Below, in pieces: positions 45,401-56,139 of a stretch of DNA of 64,000 nucleotides. Source of the stretch: Heterocephalus glaber (taxonomy: Eukaryota > Chordata > Mammalia > Rodentia > Bathyergidae); the NCBI RefSeq assembly GCF_000247695.1, contig NW_004624732.1, forward strand, positions 42,990,040 to 43,054,039, written 5' to 3'. The position numbers and the translations under genes are program-made. The notes under the pieces are model-generated. The model was not told the DNA's origin and did no database searches. It saw nothing but the letters and a program-made list of their open reading frames with translations. Position 1 is the first letter of the stretch. Each line of letters starts with the position of its first letter.

Positions 45401-47670
45401 AAAACTAGAGACTGTCCTCTTAGTGTTTGAATTCTGTCTATCACACTTTACACCACGGTTGCACTGATCAAGTCAGAATGTTCTTCCCAGTAGCAGTAAT
45501 TTGCTATAATACTGTATTTTAAATGGCAGGAAAAGAGTATAGAATTTTCAAGTGGCTGGAAAAATTCCTAACTGTATGTTAAAAATGACTCAGGAAAGTT
45601 TAAAAAAATACTGACAAGATGAGAAAAAGGAAAAAAAGAAAAATTTAGCTGTGTAGTATAATACAGAAGACAGAACAATAAATAAATAGAAAGGTCTCTG
45701 AACTACAGTGTTAAAATACGACAGACTCAGATGAAGCACCAAGATGATTCCTGACTACTTTTCTGAAAGATAAGCAAGTAAATGGTGTCAGGAATTTTAT
45801 GGATAGAAAGTCAGATGCCCCCTCTCCTGGTAATTCAACCTTTTACAGAAACGGCTTCCATTTTCCACTAACCCCTGATTTTCTTTATCTCTTTGTACTG
45901 TTCTTAGTTACTATGACACAGTCATTTCCCCTCTGCCATCTTGGATGACTTCCTTTAAAATACCTTCTCTTTACTTCACTCTCCCTACACAACTCACATC
46001 ACAGGGGAGTTTGGAAGCAAAATATGTGTCTTTATGTGGGCTAAGGGTAAGTTGGTGGAATCAGAAGCAAAAATCAGAACCGTAAGGTTTTTACATGTTT
46101 GTAACACAAGGACAGATGCTGATGTAGAGTCCATCTTTAGGTTTGCCAAAGATTCCCTTTTGTGTGTCTGTTTTTTGATTCTCTTTAATTGCTGTTCAGC
46201 TTTGTATATGGCTTTGCTAATGTAGCTCCCTTAGCCACATTAGAGAAGCAGAAAACTTGTCGTTTCTTTAATTAACCTTTATATCTTAGTACTCAGATAG
46301 CAGAGTTCACCAAGCAGGCTCTCTTGGAACTTTTATGATTCATGCTGTTGCACTCTTATGTTTAAGAATTATTGTACAAAGTATATTTTAACATAAATTT
46401 TTCTTTTGCAAGACTTAAGGTAGATGTGAAGAAAGCTTGTTTTTTACATGTAGCCTCCTTGTAATTTTGTTGTTTTTCTCCCAACTGCAACTCTAGAAAG
46501 CACATGGTCTTTCTCTCAAACCATGCTTTATGACATTGCTATTTGCAGAAATTTAACTGGCAGCCCACCCCAGGAAGATAAAATCCTGTTTCGTCCAAGT
46601 TTGGTTCCCTCCTACACCCACACCTGAAACCATATTTCTGCCAGATCCTACATTCTGCTAAGGAGGAAACCAATCTTTTATAATACTTCAACATACGTGA
46701 ATTTTATTTTATTTTTAATTAAAAAATTGTATTTCTCATCCAAAAACACTAGATGACATTTAAAGCTAGAAAAGAGTTTCCAAATAACTCACCTTTACAA
46801 TTAACTCTTATCAGGACTAAACAGTTATTTCACTGCACTAACTCTAATCACATGGCTATGACATAGCTGGGGAGGGAAAGGCTTCCGTGATCATAGCCAC
46901 TCAAACTCATGAGCACATTCAGAAACACATTATCCTAAGGGGCCATCTCAGGGCTCAACATTTGGAAGATGGAAGAGAGATATTTGTACAAAATTCAAAT
47001 CTGATGAACTGTTATTTTCAGTTAGTAAGATTCTCAGGAATAGACGAAACTTTCTGGTCTTTAAGAAGGAAAAGATTCTTGTGAAGCTAATAAATTGTTA
47101 ATTTATCTGAACACACTTTTAGACAAATATTTGTTACCCTTTAGATTGAGATTATAATGCAAAATAGCCAAGGCTCTACATTGAAAGAATAATGACCTTG
47201 AAAAGCTGTGTTGTTGTTTGTAGACAATAAGAAGTTCTTAAGAATATTATTTAAGATGATGATTGACATCAAAGTGCTGTTTCTCTTAGTGGTCCTCTTT
47301 TAAAACATTTTGAGAAATCAACTAATAAGAAAACCTAATGTCTCTGATTTACTTTAATACTCTATGTGAAACACATGACAAAAATATTTAGTTTTCTATG
47401 GACTAATATATGTGTATATATCTTATTTGTATGTATGTCTATATGTATACATAAACAAACAATACAAATACATTTTAGGGAACTTCTTTAATCCTTTAAA
47501 ATAATTTAAAGATATATTAAATTTTTAATATATCAGACTTATTGAATGGTGGGAAATTTATTCTGTGTAACTAGAAAATACTATTGATCACTATTTATAT
47601 CCTTATGCATATTTTTAAATATCTCTCTATAGAGAATATGCCATGGTGCTATATTTAGAATTTTCTTTGC
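42401..47670. other. Long unassigned AT-rich stretch
   Basis: No recognisable gene or repeat over about 5.3 kb. The longest frame of the whole window starting with ATG or a near-start codon outside repeats is here (44017-44427, plus, 136 codons), but it has no family resemblance. 44716-45036 (106 codons, plus) likewise. 42580-42960 shows a long repeat-free run that may repay comparison with other mammals. Confidence 0.4.
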
Positions 47671-47683
47671 AGGATGTATTTTA

Positions 47684-47780
47684 TTTTATTTTATTTATTT
47701 TTTTGGTACCAGGGATCGAACTCAGGTCCTTGTGCTTGCGCAGCAGGCGGCGAAACCACTGAGCTAAATCGCCAGTGCAG
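47684..47780 (-). mobile_element. tRNA-derived ID-like SINE with ATTTT-repeat tail
   Basis: Reverse copy; the tail has become tttta repeats (47680-47700). The loop (gcgcagcaggcggcgaaaccact) matches the 1951/26055/58979 subfamily. Target duplications aggat-g/a-tatttta at 47671-47683 and 47782-47794 (one mismatch). Head end has drifted (gccagtgc). Confidence 0.9.
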
Positions 47781-47794
47781 TAGGATATATTTTA

Positions 47795-48328
47795 GAAAGA
47801 ATTAGGTAGGCTTCATTTTAAAAATCCAATTCTCTGAATTCGTCCTAAGCCAATTCTATTAATATGTCATATATCATAGAATCAAGATATTATTATAATA
47901 GTGATAGCTTACTTAGCTACATATGTGGTCCTCAGACATAATTAAACACAAGAACTGCTAGGATAATTTTTGAAAAAACAGAGATACCACCACACTTACT
48001 ACATTGTCAAGAGATGGAACACAACTATGTATATATTATAAAAGTTTCCCAGGTGCTTCTTTAAGGATAGAAAACACATACTATCATTCATGATTTCTAC
48101 TAGCCAGAAACTAGTTACAGAATAACACAAGCAACCATTATAGATATAACAATACCAAGACTAAGGCCACTAAGTTCTGCTCTTTCCAACACCTATAACC
48201 TAGAAAATTATCAAAGTCATGTTGTATACTCCCAATCACTTTAATCTTCCTAAGAAATACATATGTATTAAGTATTTATTTGTAGGCATAAAATATTTTT
48301 AACTGAATTGATCCCAATGGCATATTAT
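47795..48328. other. Unassigned sequence
   Basis: Nothing firmly recognised; 47930-48075 shows a faint MER20-like beginning that I do not call. Confidence 0.4.
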
Positions 48329-48336
48329 CTAAAGAG

Positions 48337-48436
48337 TTTTTTTTGTTTTTTGGGGTTTTTTTGCACTACTGGGGATCAAACTCAGGACCTTGCACTTGTG
48401 AGGCAGGTGCAGCACCACTGCACTAAATCCCTGGAC
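48337..48436 (-). mobile_element. tRNA-derived ID-like SINE
   Basis: Reverse copy with an interrupted T/G tail, then the head complement. It carries the gtgaggcag loop form, shared with 4091. Target duplications ctaaagag at 48329-48336 and 48437-48444. Moderately diverged. Confidence 0.87.
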
Positions 48437-48523
48437 CTAAAGAGAATTTTAAGCACCAGATTTTTCTCCTAATCAATCAGCCCATGAATCAATCATTCAA
48501 AACAACATAAAACCTTGCTACAT

Positions 48524-48652
48524 AAATAATGGTCCTCAGGCAAGGAGCATTAATAACTCTTTGAACTAAACCCAGACTACTGAATCAGAGTGTGTATTCT
48601 GACAAGCTTCTCAGGTAATTTGAATGTAAAGTTTGTAAACTTCTTTAGTCTG
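48524..48652 (+). mobile_element. MER20-type hAT DNA transposon fragment
   Basis: Blocks ggtcctcaggcaaggagcatta, actactgaatcagagtgtgt, ttctgacaagcttctcaggtaa and ttgaatgtaaagtttg occur in MER20 order. Terminal repeats are decayed. Old mammalian element. Confidence 0.7.
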
Positions 48653-49268
48653 CTTGTGCGCCTTACTCCAAGCCAAGTACTACAGTACACTGGCTCAATA
48701 GAAATGTAGTGGAATTTATCTTTGCCTAGAAGAACCTAATTGCTACTGGAAGGAAAATAATGGAAAATGAAAAGCTAATGGTTTTTTAACACTATCATTT
48801 GAATTTGCATTTGAGGAAAGGTCCAAATACTGTTTACTAAATATGATCCAATGCTTGAGGTTTTTTGGTCAATTATGCTTTCCAATATAAAATCTCACTG
48901 TAAATATTATGTAGTCCAATCCATCAACCTTTATAATATAGCCAGAATACTTCCATTATTTTCAGCCTAGATTACGGTAAACAGCTTCGTAAATGGTCAT
49001 TGTTTTTGTATTCACCTTTGGTATAGAATGATTTTCAATAATTCGTCAAGTTCAGTGAATGTTTATAGACTTCAGTGTTACTGCTCCCTTGTGATACTAA
49101 TCCTACATGATTACAGTGTATGTATTTCAAGTGTCCACTCAAACTTCTGACTATTGAATTTATACTAGACTCCTCAAACAATTTCTCTCTAGATTTATCC
49201 TACTTTTTTAAAAATCATCCTAGGGATCAACATCGCTTTTCCTAAGCATCTTGTGTTGATCAGTAAAT

Positions 49269-49269
<1 letters not shown>
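48653..49269. other. Unassigned sequence
   Basis: No gene or repeat recognised. Confidence 0.45.

Positions 49270-49320
<51 letters not shown>
49270..49320. repeat. (CT)n microsatellite
   Basis: About 24-25 uninterrupted CT units, the longest pure simple repeat in the window. The Arg/Glu-repeat minus frame 49220-49480 is its translation and not a protein. Confidence 0.97.
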
Positions 49321-49321
<1 letters not shown>

Positions 49322-50494
49322 TAACTCTCTCCCTTGCTCTCCATCTCTGTCTTTATGTGGAAAAGTAAGATCCAAAAGTCTGGGACTTTGTCTTTCTTGT
49401 TCCCCATTGTTTAGGGGAATGCCAGATAATGAAACAATAACTGGGTAAATAATTCCTGAGTGATGTTGAATGAAGGTCATGAGCTAAGACATTCAGTATT
49501 GTGAGCCCATATTATCATCATTGAAAACCCTCATTGAGCATGTAATATTCCTCACTGCAGTAGACTCTAAAGGATGGTACATAAAATATAAAGCATGCTG
49601 TTGAGAAGTAAACAAATAAAAAATACAGAATTATATAGCACACAATAAATTTTTCAGGAATTAAAGGATGATTTCAGTGATAAGAAATGAAAGCGAATAT
49701 CACTTTTATATGTAGGTATAAGGTGATGGCATTCACACAAAGATAAATAGCATACTTTAGAGTTGAAATATATAGGGTGTTATTCACAAAGCAGTCAATG
49801 TCCCCATGGAACCAATAGATTAAAAAAAAAAAAACTGGTGTCTTGGTTCTAGTGGTTTTACTTCCTAAATTAAAGAATTTATATTTTATTTTGTAGACTA
49901 CTCTTTGAGAAAATGTGTTCAGAATAATAGAAAGGTTTGTGCAAAGACAATGCATTGGATGAACCAAATTAAGAAAAAAAACCTATACACTCAACAGATG
50001 GAAGATTTCAAATCATATATCAAAATCAGCCTAGATTAAAGGAGGACCCTGGAATATAAAGTATTAGTGAGCTAATTAAATTTCAACAAAGAAAAAATAC
50101 TATATGAATAGTTGATATTGCCAACTTCTTCATCACTATCATGACAAATAAAAACACTCACAAAACTTTCCCACAAACAGAACTATGAGAGTCCTAATAA
50201 AGAAAATAATTCTTCCAGAGATCTGGATTTAATCATTTTCTTTTGAGTTGAGGCTCAAACCATTGAGCTACCTCTTAGCTTATCAGAACCAACAATTAAG
50301 AAACTGAAAGCAGGAGTTTACTCTTAACCTCTCATCAAGAGCTTTAACTTCCAGAGTCCGCCCACTGCACCCTACCCACAGCAGCCCAAATAGTCTACAG
50401 GAGTCTTTCTTTGTATTGCAAAGTGCCTTTTGGGGCCTCACTAGTCAGAAAACCTCTCATAGTCACAAATCTTTTAATTGTCAATGTTTCCTCT
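49321..50494. other. Unassigned sequence
   Basis: AT-rich; nothing recognised. A 97-codon minus frame at 49674-49967 shows no family. Confidence 0.45.
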
Positions 50495-50635
50495 TTTTGA
50501 GCAACAGTTTTCTTGTACAAAAATGAGAGCATCAAAATCAATTTGGCCAGATTGTAATGAGCGCTAAATGACATAATGTGAATTAAGTCTCAATCTGTGT
50601 GCCTGAGCCAGAAGTAAATAAATATTTGTTTCCCT
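50495..50635 (-). repeat. MIR SINE, antisense
   Basis: Antisense order: cagttttcttgtacaaaaatgag, then attgtaatgagcgctaaatgacataatg, then gaagtaaataaatatttgtt. Diverged. Confidence 0.7.
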
Positions 50636-51632
50636 CTTTCCCCGAGTCCTCCACTAATATCTTGACAATGTTATTGTTCAGTAATTGTGAAATAAATTAA
50701 CTACATAATGAATTTTAACTAATCGACCAATAAACTTTTATGTGATAAGGTTCAGAAAATTTTCATGCAGAAGAAGAAAGACTCTTCTAGTGTTGAACCT
50801 AAACTGTAAATTTAAGAACATTTTCTTTAATCTCCTCTAATCCACAAATTCTTGTTCCAGTGGATTTGTAATTATCTATTCCACCATTGTGTTCAACCTG
50901 GTAATCTCTCTTCTCAGTTCACAATTTATTTATGTTTTTATTATGATGCTTTTAAATTGATTGCTCAATTTCCTTTTTGTCTCATTTACTTCCGTGTATC
51001 TGCTAAGTATTTCTTTATTGGGTCCCAGTTTTATGTAATGCTATTAATTTAGTATTTTTAAAAAATTTTCTTATATCCTGTGCTTGACAAACCATGTATT
51101 CTTCTATTTATACTTCTTTACTACTTTTTATAAAACTTTCTATCTGTGTTATAAAAATATTTCCATCTTTTTTGCACATTTTATTTGTTGCCCAAGGTAT
51201 TATATTCCTAACTGGATTAGAAAACTCATCTTTATAGACCCTTTTATGTGTTCTGTGCACTTACGGTTTTCTGTAAACAAAAATAATAAATAACAGGTGG
51301 ATAGCTAAATATATAACTCACTGGGAACTAAGCATTTCAAAGAAGAGGAAAAGGCTATGTCAGAAACACTTGACATAGATTATATTGAGTCCAGCAGACA
51401 TGTAAATGGTCCTCAGCTGTTACCTTTACTAGACTGAAACCTGCTATTTATTAGTAAATAAAAATAAACATTTTATTTATCTACCATTTTGCAGAAATTT
51501 ATTATAATAAATATTATTATAACTGTGTTATTTAATAGTACTAAACATGAAACCTGTCCTCTGTCCTCATCTTTAGCCCCTTCTTGGTAGGTAGAAAGAC
51601 AGGTGGATTTAATAAAAGATAATTAAAGCTTT
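50636..51632. other. Unassigned sequence
   Basis: Very AT-rich; nothing recognised. Confidence 0.45.
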
Positions 51633-51968
51633 GTGGGTTTTAACCCCCCCAAAGTTAGAAGTTTCTTATGTAAAATACATAACCTGGTTAGAATTCTTGA
51701 GCTGCACCAGTGCCCTCCTTTTGTATCCTGCCTCCTAGCAGGCAAGGCAGAGTTGAGACAGTCATTGGGCTACAGGCACCTGCAGAGGTCATTGTCCCCC
51801 TCCGCCTTCAGGGACATCACTTGTCAGCTTGGAATGGGCTGTAATGGTATTGTTCACAGTACCGAAATCAGTCAGGGCTACAATTCAGCACTCGTTTCCC
51901 AGAGATTCTCTGATGAATATCATAGTAGAATAGCCCTGAGACAGGGCCAAGCATTCCGGGCAAAAATA
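51633..51968. other. Unassigned GC-richer segment
   Basis: A stretch with more G+C and CpG than its surroundings, with a 112-codon plus-strand frame (51633-51971) running into the adjacent LTR. I recognise no protein family. Being directly next to a MaLR LTR it may be part of a retroelement, or a processed pseudogene fragment. Confidence 0.35.
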
Positions 51969-52380
51969 TGATGGAAGTCTCTTGGCCACAAACTGAGTGG
52001 AAGTAATGATACCTATGCAACTTAAAAGAGGAAGAATTTATTTTGGCTCATGGTTTCAGAGGTTTCAGTTCATGTTTCAATAACTCCATGGCTGAAACAC
52101 AATGGTTTAAGGATGTGGCCAAAGAAGCTTGCTCAAACCATGGTAGCCAGAAGCAGAGAGAAATCAAGGACAGAGCTGGAGATACACACTTCAAATGCAC
52201 ACCCATAGTGACCCACCTCCTGTCCTGGGCCCCACCTCTGAACAGCACATTCAGCTAGGAATGCATGAATAAATTAATTCCCTGATGAGTACAGTGCTTC
52301 CTTGATCCAATCACTTTCTGAAAGCTCCAACTATAAACACAAGAGACTTTCGGGAGACATTTTAGATCTAAATCATGACA
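51969..52380 (-). mobile_element. MaLR LTR, antisense
   Basis: About 410 bp, near the length of the intact 414-bp copy at 17983. Right end ..aaatcatgaca gives tgtcatg at the LTR start on the minus strand; the aataaa complement lies at about 52036-52042; the gagagaaatcaagg and gtgacccacctcctg blocks are the expected interior. No 5-bp target duplication could be set with confidence, so the left edge is approximate. Opposed 71- and 66-codon frames at 52043-52258 are LTR-derived. Confidence 0.85.
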
Positions 52381-52689
52381 GAAATGAACTCATTCACTTC
52401 CTGATTCTCCTGTCTTATACACTGGCTTTATTTCTAAATAGATTTTAGGACACACACAGTCCAAAACAAGGTACCTTCAGCACAGGACGTACTCCTTACA
52501 CTCTGAGAGTTGAGGCGAAAATTCTTGATGAGACTTCTCACTGGCCTGGCTCTGATTTCATGCCATTCCCTGATCTAACAACTAAAAGCAGAAAAAATTA
52601 ACTTTTCCCTGACCAAGGATCATATGCTCATTTATAGAAAATTTCTTGAGCCCCTTGGTTTGAGACAGGGTTACATATTTTTCTCAAAA

Positions 52690-52795
52690 GAAAGGGTACA
52701 GACTGAGGCAGAAGGATCACAAATTCAAGCCCAGCCTGGGCAACTAGAAACTTGGGGAAACCCTGTCTTGAAACAGAAATAAAAAGAAAGAGGGA
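52690..52795 (+). mobile_element. B1-like SINE, 5' end missing
   Basis: Shows the right-hand part of a 7SL-derived SINE: gactgaggcagaaggatcac, aaattcaagcccagcctggg with B-box, caactagaaact, ccctgtcttgaaa and an A-rich tail leading into a purine tract. The usual head (ggtggtgcatgcc block) is absent. Confidence 0.8.
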
Positions 52796-52850
52796 GAATA
52801 AAGGAAAGGAAGGGTAGGGAAGGGAAGGGAAGGGAGAAAAGGGTTAAAAG
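52796..52850. repeat. (GGGAA)n purine tract with G-quadruplex motif
   Basis: Degenerate gaaag units grow into gggaa repeats. Five G3 runs at 52812-52814, 52817-52819, 52822-52824, 52827-52829 and 52832-52834 with 2-base loops make a strong G-quadruplex-type motif on the plus strand. Probably expanded from the tail of the SINE just before it. Confidence 0.92.
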
Positions 52851-53527
52851 GTTCAGGCTAAATAAAGAGGCATCATTTATTACAGTGATCTTAATGGAGT
52901 TACAGGGGATTTACTGATGTCCAATAAAAGTAGATAAAAGCTTTACTATAATCACTGTACATATACTATTCCCTCTTTTCTTGCTCATTTTCTTCTCCCC
53001 TCAATCTTTGGCATATGACCACTATTGTTTATTTCAGTTATGTTTTTGGTCTATTTCTTATCAGGTCACTAGCCTCTCTGCTCACCCTCCTTTTGGCTTC
53101 CCAATATATACCAGGATTGGGGTATTTGAGTGGCTGGGTTCCTGCTCAATTTGTTTCTGTCAGACTGACTGAATGCAATTAAGAGAGCCCAATATTTCTT
53201 ACTTTCTAAGAAAATCCATTGTTTAAATGAGAAATGGCTACCTTATTACCAGGTAAAAGAAATTATGCTTACTATATAAGGTATTACTTTTATTTATAAC
53301 TGTAAAATTTTAATAATCAGAGACTAGGTTAACTGCTGTAAAACTATACCCTACTGTAAGTAGCTTCTAATATGAATGAGTCAGAAATAAAAGGACATGG
53401 CTATTTAATAATGCAATGATGAACTTTCTAATCTGAAAATGCAATAATATAATAGAAATATTATTCATGATAATAATAAAAAGAATTATACAATTCAACA
53501 TTTTCATTTAGTTAGAACTTTTAGGGT
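52851..53527. other. Unassigned sequence
   Basis: AT-rich; nothing recognised. Confidence 0.45.
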
Positions 53528-53946
53528 TGTCACTGTTTTGAACTAAAATGTCCCTCAAAAATCTTATATGTTCAAGAGTATGTCTTTGTGAAGGAAATTG
53601 GATAATGGGAGCACTATACTCATCATAGATTAATCCTTTGAGGAATTCGTAGTTGAATGTTCTGGAAGGATGAGGTCTGGTCAAAAGAGATGGGTCGCTG
53701 AAGTTGTGACCTGAAAGATGTGTATTCTTATCTCCTCTCTCTTGTGGCTTCCTGCCTGCCACAAGCTGAACAGCTTCCTTTCATCACACCCTTAAACTAT
53801 ATTGTCTCTGCTTTGGAGCTAGTTACAATTGACTAGATACCATTGACCATTAAACCTTCTGAATCTATAAGCCAAAAGAAAGCTTCTGATCATAAAGTTG
53901 TGAATGTCAGGTATTTTGTATCAGCAATAGGAAAGTGACTAATACA
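53528..53946 (+). mobile_element. 5' LTR of a MaLR element
   Basis: 419-bp LTR opening tgtcactgttttgaactaaaa and ending gtgactaataca. It shares its layout with the LTR at 55751-56139: gaattc-a/g-tagttgaatgt, ggtctgg/gatctgg, gtgtattc-atctcct, and the ccaaa block near the end. The polyadenylation signal is mutated (aaaagaaa instead of aaataaa). Non-coding. The 84-codon minus frame 53508-53762 is a chance opening. Confidence 0.87.
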
Positions 53947-53955
53947 GAAAATGGG

Positions 53956-54219
53956 AACCAATAGGAAGAAAAGGGGCAAAAGGGGAAGTGGAAGTAGAAG
54001 ATAGGGGAAAGGAAAGAAGGGAATGGCATTAATATGAGAACATGAAAAAATGGAAACAAAGTCTTTGTAAATAGGGAGGGATGGAGGGGTTGAAGGGAAG
54101 GCAGGGGAATGGGGAAAAAATAAGAACCAAGAGAGACTATGCAAAGGTGCAGATTTCCAATGATGAATGTCATTATATTGTATGCCTAAAATGTACCAAT
54201 AAAATTAAATTAAAAAAAA
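53956..54219 (+). mobile_element. LINE-1 3' end inserted in the MaLR element
   Basis: 264 bp of L1 3' UTR: polypurine region with several G-runs (54074-54114), the shared end block (ataagaaccaagagagacta.. then atgaatgtcattat..), an aataaa signal near 54198-54203 and a short A-tail. The duplicated target agaaaatggg lies at 53946-53955 and 54220-54229, placing the insertion directly after the MaLR 5' LTR. Overlapping minus frames of 84 and 88 codons here translate the pyrimidine complement and are spurious. Confidence 0.92.
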
Positions 54220-54229
54220 AGAAAATGGG

Positions 54230-55750
54230 GACCAGAAGTGGGGTCACTACTGTGACTTTCCACAAACATGTCCTTTACTTGGAAGCTGGGCCCTAACACT
54301 TGAGAAACCAGTGACACACACTCCTCAGTTATTTGTGTCTTTAATAAAAGATTTCAAACATGACACTCTTGGAATTGTGAGTATGGGCAGAGTATATTGC
54401 AAAATGATTGATTTTTAGAGCAATGGAATATAGCTTCCAGTATGAAAATGAGCAAGCCCCAAGATAGCATTTGTACTAAATTAGGTCTCAGATTAAATTT
54501 ATATGATTAAGTGGGTCTTCAAGGAATATTATTTCCTTCCTCTGAGGTCACTGTTATTTTACAAGGAAAATGGGCTGTCTTGACCAACTTCAGGGGAAAG
54601 AAGGTTTCTTTTTACTCCCTATGTGGAATGTTCCCATTTAGTTTGCTTTGAGACCTTGAGGTTTTTCTGAAACTTCAGCCATAATCTGGATTTCGTATTA
54701 CCCTGGACCTTATTGACATGCTCAGTGGATGTTACAAACTCTTGTGCCAAAGATTGAAACCATAGGCTTCTTGGGATTTTTGTCTGTAGATAATGATTAA
54801 GAAGATGAAGGATAATAGAAATAAAAATAAAAATGTCTTCATAGCTTTTCATGTAATCCCCAGCTCCCTGTCTCCAAGCCTCCTAATTTCTAACTTTCTG
54901 CCTAACAATTCAGAAGCCTTTGAAACTGTTCTGTGGGAGTTTGGAAAGGTTTGGAGATTCGGGCTAAGGAAGCTCTAGAATGCTGTGAGCAGAGCTTAAT
55001 GGACAAGTCTGTTCAGAGCAAAGACCAGAATGCTGATGGGAATGCAGATGGCAAAGGCAAAGTTTATGAAGTTCCAGATGGGAATGAGGATTACATTAAC
55101 AATGAACTAAAGACCTTGTGTGTTACATTCTGGAAAGAACTTGTCTTCATTTTGTCCATGGCTTACAACTTCACATGAGGCTGAATTTAAAGGCAACAGA
55201 CTAATTACTGCAGCAGAGGAAACTTCAAGACAGCCTTATTTTTCTTGCTATGGCAGGGGTACTGCTGGCTGATTTAATCAGACATACATTGAGAATTAGA
55301 AGTTAAAAAGAGCTAAAAGATTTCAAAGTTTTCCAGTTTTGCCAAGGTGTAGTTTATACCTGTAAACCAAGCACTCTGTGAGACTGATGCAAAAGGATCA
55401 AAAGTTTTGGTCCAGCCTAGGAAACTTAGCAATTTAAAGGGAGCTTATCCCAAGATTAAAAAAAAAAAAAATTTAAAGAATCAGGGATTCCCTTTTTGAA
55501 TGGGAATATTTCCCCTTTGCCATTGTGTGTTGGAAGTGTTTAACTTTCTTTTTGATTTTTACAGAAGCTCACAGATGAGTTTTCTGTGAGTTTCAGGGAA
55601 GCTTTGGACTTTGACTTTTCAGCAATGTTAGACTGTAAATACTTTGGCAGCTCTTGGAGATGGACTAAATGCATTTTGTAAAATAAAATGAACATGAGCC
55701 TTTTAGGAACCAGGTATGGAATGTTATTATTATTATTATTAAAATATTAT
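54230..55750 (+). mobile_element. MaLR internal region, non-coding
   Basis: Begins right after the L1 with accagaagtggggtcact, the typical start of MaLR internal sequence after the 5' LTR. Blocks such as gtttggaaaggtttgg (about 54940), agctctagaatgctgtgagc (about 54971-54990), gaccagaatgctgatggga (about 55023) and gaatgaggattac follow the known MaLR internal order. MaLR internal regions carry no functional retroviral genes, and the frames at 54793-55178 (61 and 81 codons) fit that. A B1-like SINE lies at 55345-55471. It ends in an ATT microsatellite at about 55725-55740. Confidence 0.82.
55345..55471 (+). mobile_element. Old B1-like SINE inside the MaLR internal region
   Basis: Order of blocks: ccaaggtgtagtttatacctgtaa, ccaagcactctgtgagactgatgc, aaaggatcaaaag, tccagcctaggaaac, ending in a run of 13 As. 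Diverged but the A-tail and the agcctagg block are diagnostic. No clean target duplication found. Confidence 0.72.
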
Positions 55751-56139
55751 TGTTAGACATTCCCCAAAGACTCAAGTCTTCAGACTTGGAACTTTTGGAA
55801 GGTGTTGGATACTGGGACCACTAACTATACTCAATGAGAAAAAAATCCACTGATGAATTCATAGTTGAATGTGCTGTTAGAGGTAGGATCTGGTTGTAAG
55901 AGTGTGTGGCTAGAGGCATTATCTAGAAGGGTGTATTCATGTCTCCTGCTCCTTCCCCTTTCTCTGTTTCCTGGATGCCATTGTTTAAACAGCTTTCCTC
56001 TTGCTACCTTTTCACCATACCATTTCTTCCTTGGAACCAGTCAACTATAGACTTTACCTCTAAATCCATGAGCCCAAATAAAACTCTTGTCCTTTAAGTT
56101 GGGATGATTTATCCCAGAAATGGGAAAGTAACTAATAAA
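55751..56139 (+). mobile_element. 3' LTR of the MaLR element
   Basis: 389-bp LTR starting tgttagacattccccaaag and ending gtaactaataaa. It pairs with the LTR at 53528-53946. An intact polyadenylation signal (ccaaataaaactc) is kept at about 56074-56080, unlike the 5' copy. The host flanks do not give a clear 5-bp duplication, which may reflect decay. Confidence 0.85.

Noticed and set aside
47930..48075. Possible second MER20 copy
   Set aside because: Only the opening block looks similar; the rest does not follow.
49220..49480. Protein with an Arg-Glu repeat
   Set aside because: Direct translation of the CT microsatellite complement.
53890..54173. Two overlapping hydrophobic minus-strand frames
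   Set aside because: They are the complement of the L1 3' UTR polypurine tract; the same kind of frame appears at 62016-62371 from another L1 copy.
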